From positions 62,001 through 126,000 of the IMG/VR virus record IMGVR_UViG_3300040801_001812: a DNA stretch of 64,000 bases, one strand, 5' to 3'. Below are positions 40,680 through 48,192 of the stretch, piece after piece (position 1 is the first letter of the stretch; every line of letters begins with the position of its first letter). The translations under genes were made by a program, and so were the position numbers. The stretch is from a virus. Under the pieces are notes generated by a model. The model did not search any database, was not told where the DNA came from, and saw only the letters and a list, made by a program, of their open reading frames with translations.

Positions 40680-41816
40680 CTACACCCTAAGAAGACTTTC
40701 AACCAATCTACTGATGATTTCCTCTCGTGATTCAGCACGCATGAGGGACATCCGCAGACGGTGGTTCGATTTCCTCGCTTTCTTCCCGGCTTCCATGTAG
40801 TGGTGAGCCGGTAGGTCAATAGGCGTTTCCTGTTTTGGGGCATTTACAGCCCGCTTCAGGGAGTGGTAGTGATCCGTTTCGTGCCGTAGGCTGTTCAACC
40901 CAGCCCCAGCGAAGGCCCCGAGTGTCGTTCCAACTTTGGGCGCGTGCTTACGGACGTACCGATGAGGAGACCCTGCTGCCAGCATTTGGCCTGCAACGTG
41001 CCCTGCAACCGCTCCAGCAGCGATCCGGACACCAGAGCGCCCAATACGTTGCTTGTTGTAGGCAAGACGCTTAGAGGGGCTTGCTTGCACGCTACGCTCG
41101 GACTTCATCATCTGGTTCTGAAGCATGTCTTCCCGCTTCTTGAACCATTTGGCGAAGCTCTTCTTACGCTTACTTACCTTTTTTACGTAAGGGTGGAGCT
41201 TAGAGCGAATTCCAACATAGCGAAAACGACGACGCTTCCGTTGGAACCCGGTGATTTGCTTGGGCAGCTCATGAGAACGGCGGGACTCTGTCATCCGCAC
41301 CATGCGCGGGGCGTCCCCAGCCTCTTCATCGCCGTAGTAGACAGGGCTGTTGGTACGCTGCACCGGCATGGCGGCATAGTTATGCTGGGGATACACATCG
41401 TACCCACGGTAACGAGCTTCCTTGTTGGCCCGGATCTTTTGCCGCATGGCCCGAACTTTCTTGATCGCGTAGCCCGTAGCAAGTGCTCCCGTAAGAGCCA
41501 CACCAGCGCGAATAGCCGTTCCTCGAAGCGCGTCGTTCCGTACAGCAGCCATCTTGTTGTAGTGACGGTCCTGCATAGCCACCCGGTTAGCCAACTTGCG
41601 CTGCTGCACGACACCAAGAGGCATCGTGCGTAGGTGACTCTGTCTGGTGAGATGATCCATGCGACGTTGGCGATCCCCAAGGTACTTGGTGGCCCTGCGG
41701 TAGCGGCCAACGTCTCTTCCAGCAGCACGGAACTGCTGCCCAGGATAACGGGCAGCAGAAGCCAGGGACTGTCTCCAGCCCCCGGCTTCAGCGAGAGTAG
41801 TCGTACGGCCCGACAT
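40680..41816 (-). CDS. Very basic virion-type protein with hydrophobic Gly/Ala segments
   Basis: This 378-residue protein is unusually rich in Arg, Lys and His. Two Gly/Ala-rich hydrophobic stretches (about residues 100-118 and 265-290, e.g. GVALTGALATGYAI) could be membrane-active or dimerisation helices. Basic clusters lie between them (KKVSKRKKSFAKWFKKRE). The combination suggests a DNA-associated or membrane-penetrating virion protein. It lies between sheath and tube, where a sheath-related gene would be expected. There is no ribosome site, so it is coupled to the sheath gene, whose stop lies five bases upstream. No family is recognised. Confidence 0.65.
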   Translation of the reverse strand: MSGRTTTLAEAGGWRQSLASAARYPGQQFRAAGRDVGRYRRATKYLGDRQRRMDHLTRQSHLRTMPLGVVQQRKLANRVAMQDRHYNKMAAVRNDALRGTAIRAGVALTGALATGYAIKKVRAMRQKIRANKEARYRGYDVYPQHNYAAMPVQRTNSPVYYGDEEAGDAPRMVRMTESRRSHELPKQITGFQRKRRRFRYVGIRSKLHPYVKKVSKRKKSFAKWFKKREDMLQNQMMKSERSVQASPSKRLAYNKQRIGRSGVRIAAGAVAGHVAGQMLAAGSPHRYVRKHAPKVGTTLGAFAGAGLNSLRHETDHYHSLKRAVNAPKQETPIDLPAHHYMEAGKKARKSNHRLRMSLMRAESREEIISRLVESLLRV

Positions 41817-41820
41817 GGGC

Positions 41821-43659
41821 TTAGTACAGGATTTCGTCGAAGTTCGCGCCGGTTGCGGTGATCACGAGATCAACCTGGATGAACTCAGCCGCTTTGACTG
41901 GCTTCAGGAAGATCTGTGCGTGCATCTCGTTCCGGTCGATCACCGCAGGGGTGTTCGTGGTCTCGTCGCACTTCACGCGGAAGTCGTACAGGCCACGGCG
42001 CTGGGTAACGTCGTTAAGGAACGGGATGACGAGGTGACCGAACAGTCTCCAGGTCTTCTCGTCGTTAGGCTCGAAGACGAGGTAGCGAACGGCGGTGCTG
42101 ATCACCTTACGGAGATACAGCAACAGACGACGGACGTTGATGCGGTCCAGAGCGGTTGGCGCACGTTGGAGCGTACGCTGACCCCAGATCACCAGACCGT
42201 CCTTCGTGAACTTGGCGATGGGGTTGATCGCGTTCTGGTCGCCGTAGAGCAGGTCCATCTCGCCAGGAGTGGCACCCATCTCGACGTCGATACCGGAGAT
42301 CACGCGGCCTCGGGAGATACCGGCTGGAGCAAACCAGCTCTCGGTGCTCTGGTCGGTGTAAGCGAACACCGCCAGCGCGTGACCCGAAGGAGGCGTCCAA
42401 GCGTAGGCTCCGTTGTAGGAATCGTACACCTTGACCCAGGGCCAGTAGCAGGCCGCATAGCTGCTGTTGAAGGCAGAGTGCTGGCCAGCGTAGTCGCCCG
42501 TACCGTTGTGCCAGTCCACGACCTCGGAAGGACGCAGGTTCTCTGGCGGGTCAATGATCGCGAGGCAGTCCGCACGGGACTCAGCGATAAGGATCAACTG
42601 GTTGACGACAGCCGCGTCTGACCAGCCCGGAGCAGCGATCAAGTTGATGTCCACAGCGCTTGGCGAAGCGAAGAGCTGCAAGCCGGTGGGTGAGGAGAGC
42701 GTGTCGTCCCAGGCCACACCGTTGATCTCGGTCGCGCTCACGCTGCTAGCGTCGGTGTCACCACCGGACAGCGTCATTGCGAAAGTTGAGGTCAGGTTAG
42801 TGGGCAGTTCAGAAGAGCCACCAGCAAGATCCGTATCCAGATCCACGGTGATGTACTCGGACACGTCGTTGATCTTAGTCTCGATGAACTGAGTGTTGCC
42901 CGTGGTGTCATCCAGGTCTACGTTGTTGAACGACTCAACAGCAACCCCGTCCATGAAAACGTTGATCTTCTTGGTCCCAGTAAGCGAACCATCTTCGACG
43001 GTGATCGAGATGTTGTTGCCCCACTCACCTTCGGAGATGGCCGAAACGGCTACGGCGTCCGTCAGGTAGGTGTAGTCGGCATCAACAGTCGAAGCGGTCT
43101 TCGGGGCAAGGGTACCAAACGCCATGGTGACCACGCCTGTGCTGTACACGATGCTTCCAGCTCCGTCCACAGAACCCACCAGAACACCAGCACCGTTATC
43201 GGTGAAGGTTTCAGTGCTGTCGTCGCTCATGGTGAAGGTGATGGTGACGGATCCGGGTTTGATACCATCGTCGCCCAGGTTGCTGAACGCGGCAAGAACG
43301 AAGCTCTTGGTCGCATTATCAAACGCAGGAGTCGGGGCGGGGTTTTCGGCCTCAACGTCCGTGCCATACTGGAGGGTATCAGTAGCTGCCGCAGCCGAAT
43401 CACCGACCACACGGACGAACCAAAGCTGACGGCCACGACGCAGGTACTGGAGAGCCGCATAGGACTCGTACCCGATGGAGCTGTCAGGGGCACCAAAGGT
43501 CTCGACGAACTGTTGCTGATTGGTGATGTAGGTCCGCACGTTCGTCGGTCCCTTCGAAGACACACCAACCATGCCTACGATAGTGGTAGACAGGGCAGGC
43601 ACGTACAGCGAAAGATCCACTTCGCGGGTGTACACGCCAGGGGAAACATAAACGCTCAT
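41821..43659 (-). CDS. Tail sheath protein, gp18-like
   Basis: This is a 612-residue protein. The N-terminus (YVSPGVYTREVDLSLY, then TTIVGMVGVSSKGPTN) is the beta-strand and threading arm of myovirus sheath subunits. The conserved C-terminal core includes ISRGRVISGIDVEM, LQRAPTALDRINVRRLLLYL and WRLFGHLVIPFLNDVTQRRGLYDFRVKCD. Sheath subunits contract to drive the spike. The middle insertion (about residues 130-330) is variable and likely faces outwards. TTAGGAGG precedes the ATG. Its length is close to T4 gp18 (659). Confidence 0.95.
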   Translation of the reverse strand: MSVYVSPGVYTREVDLSLYVPALSTTIVGMVGVSSKGPTNVRTYITNQQQFVETFGAPDSSIGYESYAALQYLRRGRQLWFVRVVGDSAAAATDTLQYGTDVEAENPAPTPAFDNATKSFVLAAFSNLGDDGIKPGSVTITFTMSDDSTETFTDNGAGVLVGSVDGAGSIVYSTGVVTMAFGTLAPKTASTVDADYTYLTDAVAVSAISEGEWGNNISITVEDGSLTGTKKINVFMDGVAVESFNNVDLDDTTGNTQFIETKINDVSEYITVDLDTDLAGGSSELPTNLTSTFAMTLSGGDTDASSVSATEINGVAWDDTLSSPTGLQLFASPSAVDINLIAAPGWSDAAVVNQLILIAESRADCLAIIDPPENLRPSEVVDWHNGTGDYAGQHSAFNSSYAACYWPWVKVYDSYNGAYAWTPPSGHALAVFAYTDQSTESWFAPAGISRGRVISGIDVEMGATPGEMDLLYGDQNAINPIAKFTKDGLVIWGQRTLQRAPTALDRINVRRLLLYLRKVISTAVRYLVFEPNDEKTWRLFGHLVIPFLNDVTQRRGLYDFRVKCDETTNTPAVIDRNEMHAQIFLKPVKAAEFIQVDLVITATGANFDEILY

Positions 43660-43691
43660 AACTTAACCTCCTAACGGTCTTATCAAGGGTC

Positions 43692-44063
43692 TTATTCGGT
43701 CTCTTCGTCTTTGCCCTCAGCCTTCTTCAGACGGCTGCGGGGTTTCTTAGAGGCGGGTTTCTCTTTCTCCTCAGGCTCTTCTTCGTCGAGTTGGATAGGG
43801 TCGAGTTGGATAGGCGACTCCCACGGAACTACGGGCTTTTCAACCTTAGCCTCAGGTTCGGGTTGGGGCTCGACCTCGATTTCTTCGATCTTGAGGATGC
43901 CGAAACCGGCTTGACGACGGATGTGGAACGTCATTTCCTCTTCGGTCAGCTCCACTTTTCCACCGCGCATAATCTTGAACTGAATGAACTTCCCTGTGTC
44001 GGGGTCACGACGGAAACTGGAACGCGCTTGTCCCGATTTTCCGATTAAGAGATACTTCTTCAT
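43692..44063 (-). CDS. Small protein with acidic, Pro/Glu-rich tail, unknown
   Basis: This is a 123-residue protein. The ATG at 44063 has AGGAGGG in front, whereas a start at 44084 lies upstream of that site. Residues 1-55 look folded (MKKYLLIGKSGQARSSFRR, then GGKVELTEEEMTFHIRRQAG). The rest is low-complexity Pro/Glu/Lys with a duplicated PIQLDPIQLDEEE, probably disordered. It lies between neck genes and the sheath. The DNA duplication of ATCCAACTCGACCCT-type units is visible near 43792-43815. Function is unknown. Confidence 0.65.
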   Translation of the reverse strand: MKKYLLIGKSGQARSSFRRDPDTGKFIQFKIMRGGKVELTEEEMTFHIRRQAGFGILKIEEIEVEPQPEPEAKVEKPVVPWESPIQLDPIQLDEEEPEEKEKPASKKPRSRLKKAEGKDEETE

Positions 44064-44083
44064 GGACCCTCCTAACTTGGTCA

Positions 44084-44093
44084 CTAAATAAAG
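44084..44093 (-). promoter_or_regulatory. CTTTATTTAG element, late-promoter candidate
   Basis: GGCTCTTTATTTAGTG on the minus strand occurs 20 bases before the ATG at 44063 and just after the preceding stop. It shares GGCTCTTTATTT with 40659-40670. There is no GC hairpin here, so the terminator-tail explanation does not apply to this copy. Confidence 0.45.
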
Positions 44094-44102
44094 AGCCGTA
44101 CG

Positions 44103-44693
44103 TTACTGCCTGGGGGAAGACTTCTTCTTCTTCAACTCCCCAAGAGCGAACCGTAGCTGCTGTTTCGTGAACCGGTTACGGCCTCCCATAGCCGGGTCAT
44201 CCTTGTTGATGCCCATGGGCATGTTGAACCCACCGATAGCCGATGCCATCGTGTCTTCGATTACCTGCTGGAGAACCTCCTGCTGCTCCTCAGATCTGAG
44301 CAGCCAGAACTTCCCCTTCTTAGCCCCCGCACGGATACGGGCGTTGGTTGCTTCGTGACGACGCTCTATCTCATCAACGGCCTCTGGGATAGAAGCCTTC
44401 TCATTCCAGCCTGGGTGCTTGCCACGAACAGCCAGTGCAACACGTTTATGTAGTGGAGTGCGTTTCTTCCAGTTTTCAACACGCTTTCGCCTACCACGAG
44501 CCTCTCTTTCCATTTGCTTATAGTGCCATGCTGAAAAATGATGCCGTTCAGATTTTTTGACCCCCTTGGGGAACACCCCTTCAGTATGATCAAAGAAATC
44601 CGTGGGGTGGGCTTTGTGTGCTGCGTGAAAACGCTTACGCATTTCAGGTGTGGTCTCTTTTCTAAGTCGATGTGCATATTCATCCCATTCCAT
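44103..44693 (-). CDS. Basic helical protein, unknown
   Basis: This is a 196-residue protein. The ATG at 44693 overlaps the preceding stop as TAATG, and a GTG nine bases upstream is less likely. It is Arg/Lys/His-rich (REARGRRKRVENWKKR), with a helical middle (EVLQQVIEDTMASAIGGF) and a basic tail. It lies in the neck region after the tail-completion protein. No family is recognised. A DNA-contacting or scaffold-like connector role is possible on composition only. Confidence 0.6.
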   Translation of the reverse strand: MEWDEYAHRLRKETTPEMRKRFHAAHKAHPTDFFDHTEGVFPKGVKKSERHHFSAWHYKQMEREARGRRKRVENWKKRTPLHKRVALAVRGKHPGWNEKASIPEAVDEIERRHEATNARIRAGAKKGKFWLLRSEEQQEVLQQVIEDTMASAIGGFNMPMGINKDDPAMGGRNRFTKQQLRFALGELKKKKSSPRQ

Positions 44694-45526
44694 TATTTCC
44701 ACTCCAATACCTGGGAAGTGTCGCCGGTATCCCAGAACTCTTGCTTGTCAGCCCACTCAGTCTCCAGCGTTTGGAGGATCTCCTGCGTGCTATCCTCGAT
44801 CAAGGAGACGGAGACCTTCTGAACCGTACGCACCCAAGAGGTTGGGAGCGGGATCCAGCCCTGAAGCGTGACTGTAGCTACTCCTCGGAGTTCGCGTTGC
44901 TGCTCACCACCTTCGAGGGTAGACACGTTAGAAAAAATGCCCTGGCTCTGCATGTGCACGCCCTGCTCTCCCCACGGGGGTGGATACTGCACATCCACGT
45001 AGTAGGTGGGTTGCGGGAACTTCCTCGCCCACTGCTCCATCATCATGTTCAGCTCTGACTGTTCTAGAACCCAGAAGTCGAACTGGTAGGTGAAGTTGTA
45101 GGGTAGTGGGAAGTTAGACCCCAAGACCATGTTCAAGTCATCAGAGTAGAGCAACTTGCGCCACGGAGCGTAGGTGAACCGGACCTGATCGAATGTGATA
45201 TCCAGCCGGGTAACCGAGATCGCCGGGTGAACGATCCTCTCAAGCTGGGTGGGGGCGAACTCGCCCTCCCATTCCATGGCCGTTTTCTTGTCATCCGTCT
45301 GGGTGTGGATGTCCCGCTCGGAGACCTCTCTACGCGGGGTAGCGAAAACCTGCGGAACCATCTTCTCCATCAGCTTGTTAGTTGACTCATCAACGTAAGG
45401 CACCCAGAACTGGAAGTAGTTCATGATCGCGATATCGTGACGACGAATAACATCGTAGTTCTCTACGCGCTCACGGGCGACCTCTTGTACCTGATCGCTG
45501 AATTCGTCTTCACGGTAGATGCTCAT
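44693..45526 (-). CDS. Tail terminator / sheath-completion candidate
   Basis: This is a 277-residue protein close in size to T4 gp15 (272). Long helical and strand stretches include DIAIMNYFQFWVPYVDE, VTRLDITFDQVRFTYAPW and NFTYQFDFWVLEQSELNMMM. Position (after the HK97 gp10-like protein and before the sheath) fits a tail-completion or sheath-terminator role. No single motif identifies gp15, so the call rests on length and place. Its start overlaps the previous stop as ATGA. Confidence 0.5.
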   Translation of the reverse strand: MSIYREDEFSDQVQEVARERVENYDVIRRHDIAIMNYFQFWVPYVDESTNKLMEKMVPQVFATPRREVSERDIHTQTDDKKTAMEWEGEFAPTQLERIVHPAISVTRLDITFDQVRFTYAPWRKLLYSDDLNMVLGSNFPLPYNFTYQFDFWVLEQSELNMMMEQWARKFPQPTYYVDVQYPPPWGEQGVHMQSQGIFSNVSTLEGGEQQRELRGVATVTLQGWIPLPTSWVRTVQKVSVSLIEDSTQEILQTLETEWADKQEFWDTGDTSQVLEWK

Positions 45527-46065
45527 CTAAACCCCGCCTTTTTCATCGTCTGGGCTAGGTCGTGTCGCGCACGACGCCTTACTTGATAAATCTTCGTACG
45601 CCACAGTTGGGTGGCAGGACGCCAGTGGGGGCGGGCGGGCATCGTTCGTGTTCCGTACTCCAGCCACTTACCCAGATCCCGCAGTGTGTACTTGCTCCCA
45701 GGAGCCAGAGGCTCTTCAGGAACAGCAACAATCCAGGTGCCATCCCGCTGTTGGGTAGCCTGGATCGAGCGAACATACCGCCCTGTCGCGATCAAAATGC
45801 GGGGGTCTAACCCCAACATTCTCTTCCTCTTAGCGTATCCTTTTGACAGGGGCACCCAGGAGATCAACTGCCGCTGGATGATCTCTTTCAGGTCATCAGC
45901 GAACTCTTCAGCCATCTCCTGACTAAGACCGGTGATGGCCATATTCCCGGCCAGCTTGACGTTCTTTCGCGCTTCGGCACTGGCTTTACGGGCAGTTGGC
46001 CTCCGGATACGAAGGAGTTTAAGCGCCTTTGTAACGGCCCTACGCACTCGCGTGCGGAACGCCAT
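45523..46065 (-). CDS. HK97 gp10-like neck / tail-completion protein
   Basis: This is a 180-residue protein. LISWVPLSKGYAKRK, a substrate-like LIATGRYVRSIQA, then GKWLEYGTRTMPARPHWRPA and a C-terminal helix make the usual HK97 gp10 pattern (residues 67-165). In siphoviruses and myoviruses this protein sits at the head-tail junction and stops tail polymerisation. The N-terminal extension is Arg-rich (RVRRAVTKALKLLRIRR). The ATG at 46065 overlaps the previous stop as TAATG. Confidence 0.75.
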   Translation of the reverse strand: MAFRTRVRRAVTKALKLLRIRRPTARKASAEARKNVKLAGNMAITGLSQEMAEEFADDLKEIIQRQLISWVPLSKGYAKRKRMLGLDPRILIATGRYVRSIQATQQRDGTWIVAVPEEPLAPGSKYTLRDLGKWLEYGTRTMPARPHWRPATQLWRTKIYQVRRRARHDLAQTMKKAGFR

Positions 46066-46571
46066 TAGTACCTCTGGAAAGGCTTACGAGTTTCGTCCTT
46101 CGGCGTGCCCTTCCGGATCCAAGGCGTGATCAAGAACTGGAAGTCGAAAGGGAATCTGCGGTCGTTCATATGAAATCCCTTCGGATCCACGGTCACGACT
46201 TCCCAGAAAATGTCTTGAACCCACACAACGTCCCCATCAGTGGGGACATCCCGATACCTATCCAGCCCCAGACTAGCGATCTTATCCTCAAGACCCTTAC
46301 GACTCATGTAAACGATCAGTGAGCGGTCTAGCTGTTGACCCATCTTGTAGAGATTCGCAGTACCGGGGTCACTCACCTCAACGTATCCCGGAACCTCGTA
46401 CGTCGCGTCTTCAGGGATATCCCGGTTGATATCCTCATGATACAGCTCGTCGAAGGTCTCAGTGCGGAAGCTGAGTTTATAGACCTTTATCGGGTGCATG
46501 TACAGTTCGTACATCTCCTTCCCAACCTGCTCCATGTACTGGCGGTCTTTCGTGCAGGAAAACGTAGGCAT
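46065..46571 (-). CDS. Probable head-tail connector (stopper-type) protein
   Basis: This 168-residue, beta-rich protein includes GDVVWVQDIFWEVVTVDPKG, a strand motif common in head-closure (stopper) proteins where W-x-x-x-V-x-x-V precedes a loop. The N-terminus is helical (MEQVGKEMYELYMHP). It lies between the neck protein at 46575 and the gp10-like protein, as expected for a stopper such as SPP1 gp16 or T4 gp14. The assignment is by order and strand pattern only. Confidence 0.55.
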   Translation of the reverse strand: MPTFSCTKDRQYMEQVGKEMYELYMHPIKVYKLSFRTETFDELYHEDINRDIPEDATYEVPGYVEVSDPGTANLYKMGQQLDRSLIVYMSRKGLEDKIASLGLDRYRDVPTDGDVVWVQDIFWEVVTVDPKGFHMNDRRFPFDFQFLITPWIRKGTPKDETRKPFQRY

Positions 46572-46574
46572 CTA

Positions 46575-47300
46575 TTACCCCATAGACGGTAGGAAGTGAA
46601 CACTGGTCCGGATTAGCTCATCCGTGTAGGCCGCTTCGTCTTGTTCGCCTTTTTGTCGTTGGTAGTCTCCATCCAGACTAACCATCCCACCAGCACCAGG
46701 AACACCCTGAGCGAATTTTCCCCGGATGTTCCCCAGTACCTGACGAGCCTTAGCTAGCGCAAGATTGAGGAAAAGCTGTTGGTATTGCCGTTTCACGTCA
46801 CACACGCCATCCAACGGGTCGGCCCAGAACAGCGTGACGTTCATCTGCCCAGGAACTTGGAGGAAGACAGGACCCTCGTCCGTGATGTAGTATCCTTCTT
46901 CGGCTCCAAATTCCCGAGAGATGATCTCGGTCCAGTGACGGACCATATCGTACGTCTGAACGTCAATTCCACTGATACCACCAGCAGAAAGGAAGTAGAA
47001 GGGGTCGTAGAGTAGAGCGCCTTCGATGGACTCATAGGACGAGTAGTCCACACGAACAAACTCTACGTCGAGAACCCCCATCAGGTCGTCTTCCGGAGGA
47101 GGAATTACATGGTAACCCCGCGAAGCCGAGTACGCCTGAACATAGATTTTCGGCTGGTACTTGTTGAAGAGTTCCAACACGTCATCAACAATATGACCAA
47201 CCTGCATCTCGTTTAGCTCGACGCAAATCGTAGGATCACCCAGCTTCTTGTTGATCCAGTCACGAATGTAGGTCATCGTGAACTTCGCGGGTGCAACCAT
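46575..47300 (-). CDS. Neck protein, gp13-like
   Basis: This is a 241-residue protein. It begins with helices reading DWINKKLGDPTICVELNEMQV and HIVDDVLELFNKYQPK, matching myovirus neck proteins that plug onto the portal. A central beta region and LALAKARQVLGNIRGKF follow. GAAGGAG precedes the ATG. Being the first neck gene after the capsid genes fits T4 gp13. Its position and the N-terminal helix pattern are the evidence. Confidence 0.65.
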   Translation of the reverse strand: MVAPAKFTMTYIRDWINKKLGDPTICVELNEMQVGHIVDDVLELFNKYQPKIYVQAYSASRGYHVIPPPEDDLMGVLDVEFVRVDYSSYESIEGALLYDPFYFLSAGGISGIDVQTYDMVRHWTEIISREFGAEEGYYITDEGPVFLQVPGQMNVTLFWADPLDGVCDVKRQYQQLFLNLALAKARQVLGNIRGKFAQGVPGAGGMVSLDGDYQRQKGEQDEAAYTDELIRTSVHFLPSMG

Positions 47301-47303
47301 GGG

Positions 47304-48113
47304 TTACTCCTTCTCGTCGTAACCGAAGTAGGACCACATCGCCACGAACATCACACCCTTGGTGGTGTTCTCGTCGAACTCAGAGAAGGTCTCCAGCATT
47401 TCCGGCTTCAGAGGACACCCAGCTTCGGCAACACCAAGAGCGGCCTCGCGCAGCTCTTCCACGTTGAGCCTACGAAGCTCAGTTCGACTTGGGAAGAACT
47501 TCGGCCCCTGATCGGCCTCGATAACGGTTTCGTCATCGTCGTCTTCAACAACGGTGTCGTCATCGTCATCTTCAACAACGGTGTCGTCGTCATCTTCAAC
47601 GATCTCGTCGGTGTCGTCCTCGACGACAGGATCTTCGTCCTCTTCGTCTTCGAGAACCTCCACTCGCTCCTCAACCTTCTCCCCCTCAGGGTTCGGTTCA
47701 GAATCACCAGTTTTGAAAGTAGTGACCTCAACCTTGGCGTCGGTCGGCTCGCCGTCTTCGCCCAAACCCAGGTCATAGGGGTTATCAACGACTGTTTCCT
47801 CGATGAGCGCGGGCGATGTCGCTTGGACTACCTCGGGTTCCTTGCTGAACGCCTTGGGGTCCTCACTGGAGCGAACAGGCAGTCCACCCACTGGATCCGG
47901 TTTGAGGAAGAACGGTGTGCGCCCGAAGGTGTGCTTCGGCTTCACAGATCCCATCGGTTTTTCAATCAGCAACGAAGAGTCGATATTACTGAGGATAAAC
48001 TCTTCGTACCCCACGATAGCATCCTGGGGCATCACAGGAAACGAAGTACCATTCCAACACACGTTGGTGGGTACGCGACCCACGTACAAGAACAACTTCT
48101 GTTTGATAGCCAT
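47304..48113 (-). CDS. Acidic-repeat protein beside the capsid gene
   Basis: This is a 269-residue protein. GGAGG precedes the ATG at 48113. A longer frame from 48155 would begin inside a terminator and is rejected. Residues 1-100 look folded (LFLYVGRVPTNVCWNG). Residues 120-205 are strongly acidic, with four degenerate copies of VVED-DDD-(D)-(T/E). The last 55 residues (RTELRRLNVEELREAALG, then FVAMWSYFGYDEKE) form a compact helical domain. The acidic block may mimic DNA or bind basic head proteins. It is expressed right after the capsid terminator. No family is recognised. Confidence 0.7.
   Translation of the reverse strand: MAIKQKLFLYVGRVPTNVCWNGTSFPVMPQDAIVGYEEFILSNIDSSLLIEKPMGSVKPKHTFGRTPFFLKPDPVGGLPVRSSEDPKAFSKEPEVVQATSPALIEETVVDNPYDLGLGEDGEPTDAKVEVTTFKTGDSEPNPEGEKVEERVEVLEDEEDEDPVVEDDTDEIVEDDDDTVVEDDDDDTVVEDDDDETVIEADQGPKFFPSRTELRRLNVEELREAALGVAEAGCPLKPEMLETFSEFDENTTKGVMFVAMWSYFGYDEKE
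47524..47632 (-). repeat. Acidic tandem repeat within the 47304-48113 gene
   Basis: Units of about 27-30 bases encode VVEDDDDDT-type blocks, with nearly identical TCATCGTCATCTTCAACAAC-like DNA in consecutive copies. The similarity at DNA level indicates slippage-type expansion. Confidence 0.75.
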
Positions 48114-48129
48114 CTCGGCCTCCAATCTA

Positions 48130-48138
48130 CTAATAAAG
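48130..48138 (-). promoter_or_regulatory. CTTTATTAG element, late-promoter candidate
   Basis: The element directly follows a terminator stem and precedes the ribosome site of the gene starting at 48113 by eight bases. Together with the stem it could simply be the T-rich end of the terminator. Confidence 0.4.
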
Positions 48139-48167
48139 ACAAAACCCCCCGGCACAGGGCCGGGGGG
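48139..48167 (-). terminator. Rho-independent terminator after the major capsid gene
   Basis: CCCCCCGGC and GCCGGGGGG form a 9-bp stem around a five-base loop. On the minus strand it is followed by TTTTGTC. It lies 25 bases past the capsid stop, and is probably responsible for high capsid-to-neck transcript ratios. Confidence 0.9.
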
Positions 48168-48192
48168 CTGTTGTTACGGGTTTTTTAGAACC

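Noticed and set aside
47524-47632. CRISPR-like repeat array
   Set aside because: The repeats are in frame, low complexity and encode Asp/Glu/Val blocks. There are no unique spacers. The same reasoning applies to 55564-55640 and 18925-19614.
48114-48155. Upstream start (48155) for the acidic-repeat protein
   Set aside because: It would start within the capsid terminator stem and ahead of the real ribosome site. The 48113 start has GGAGG at normal spacing.
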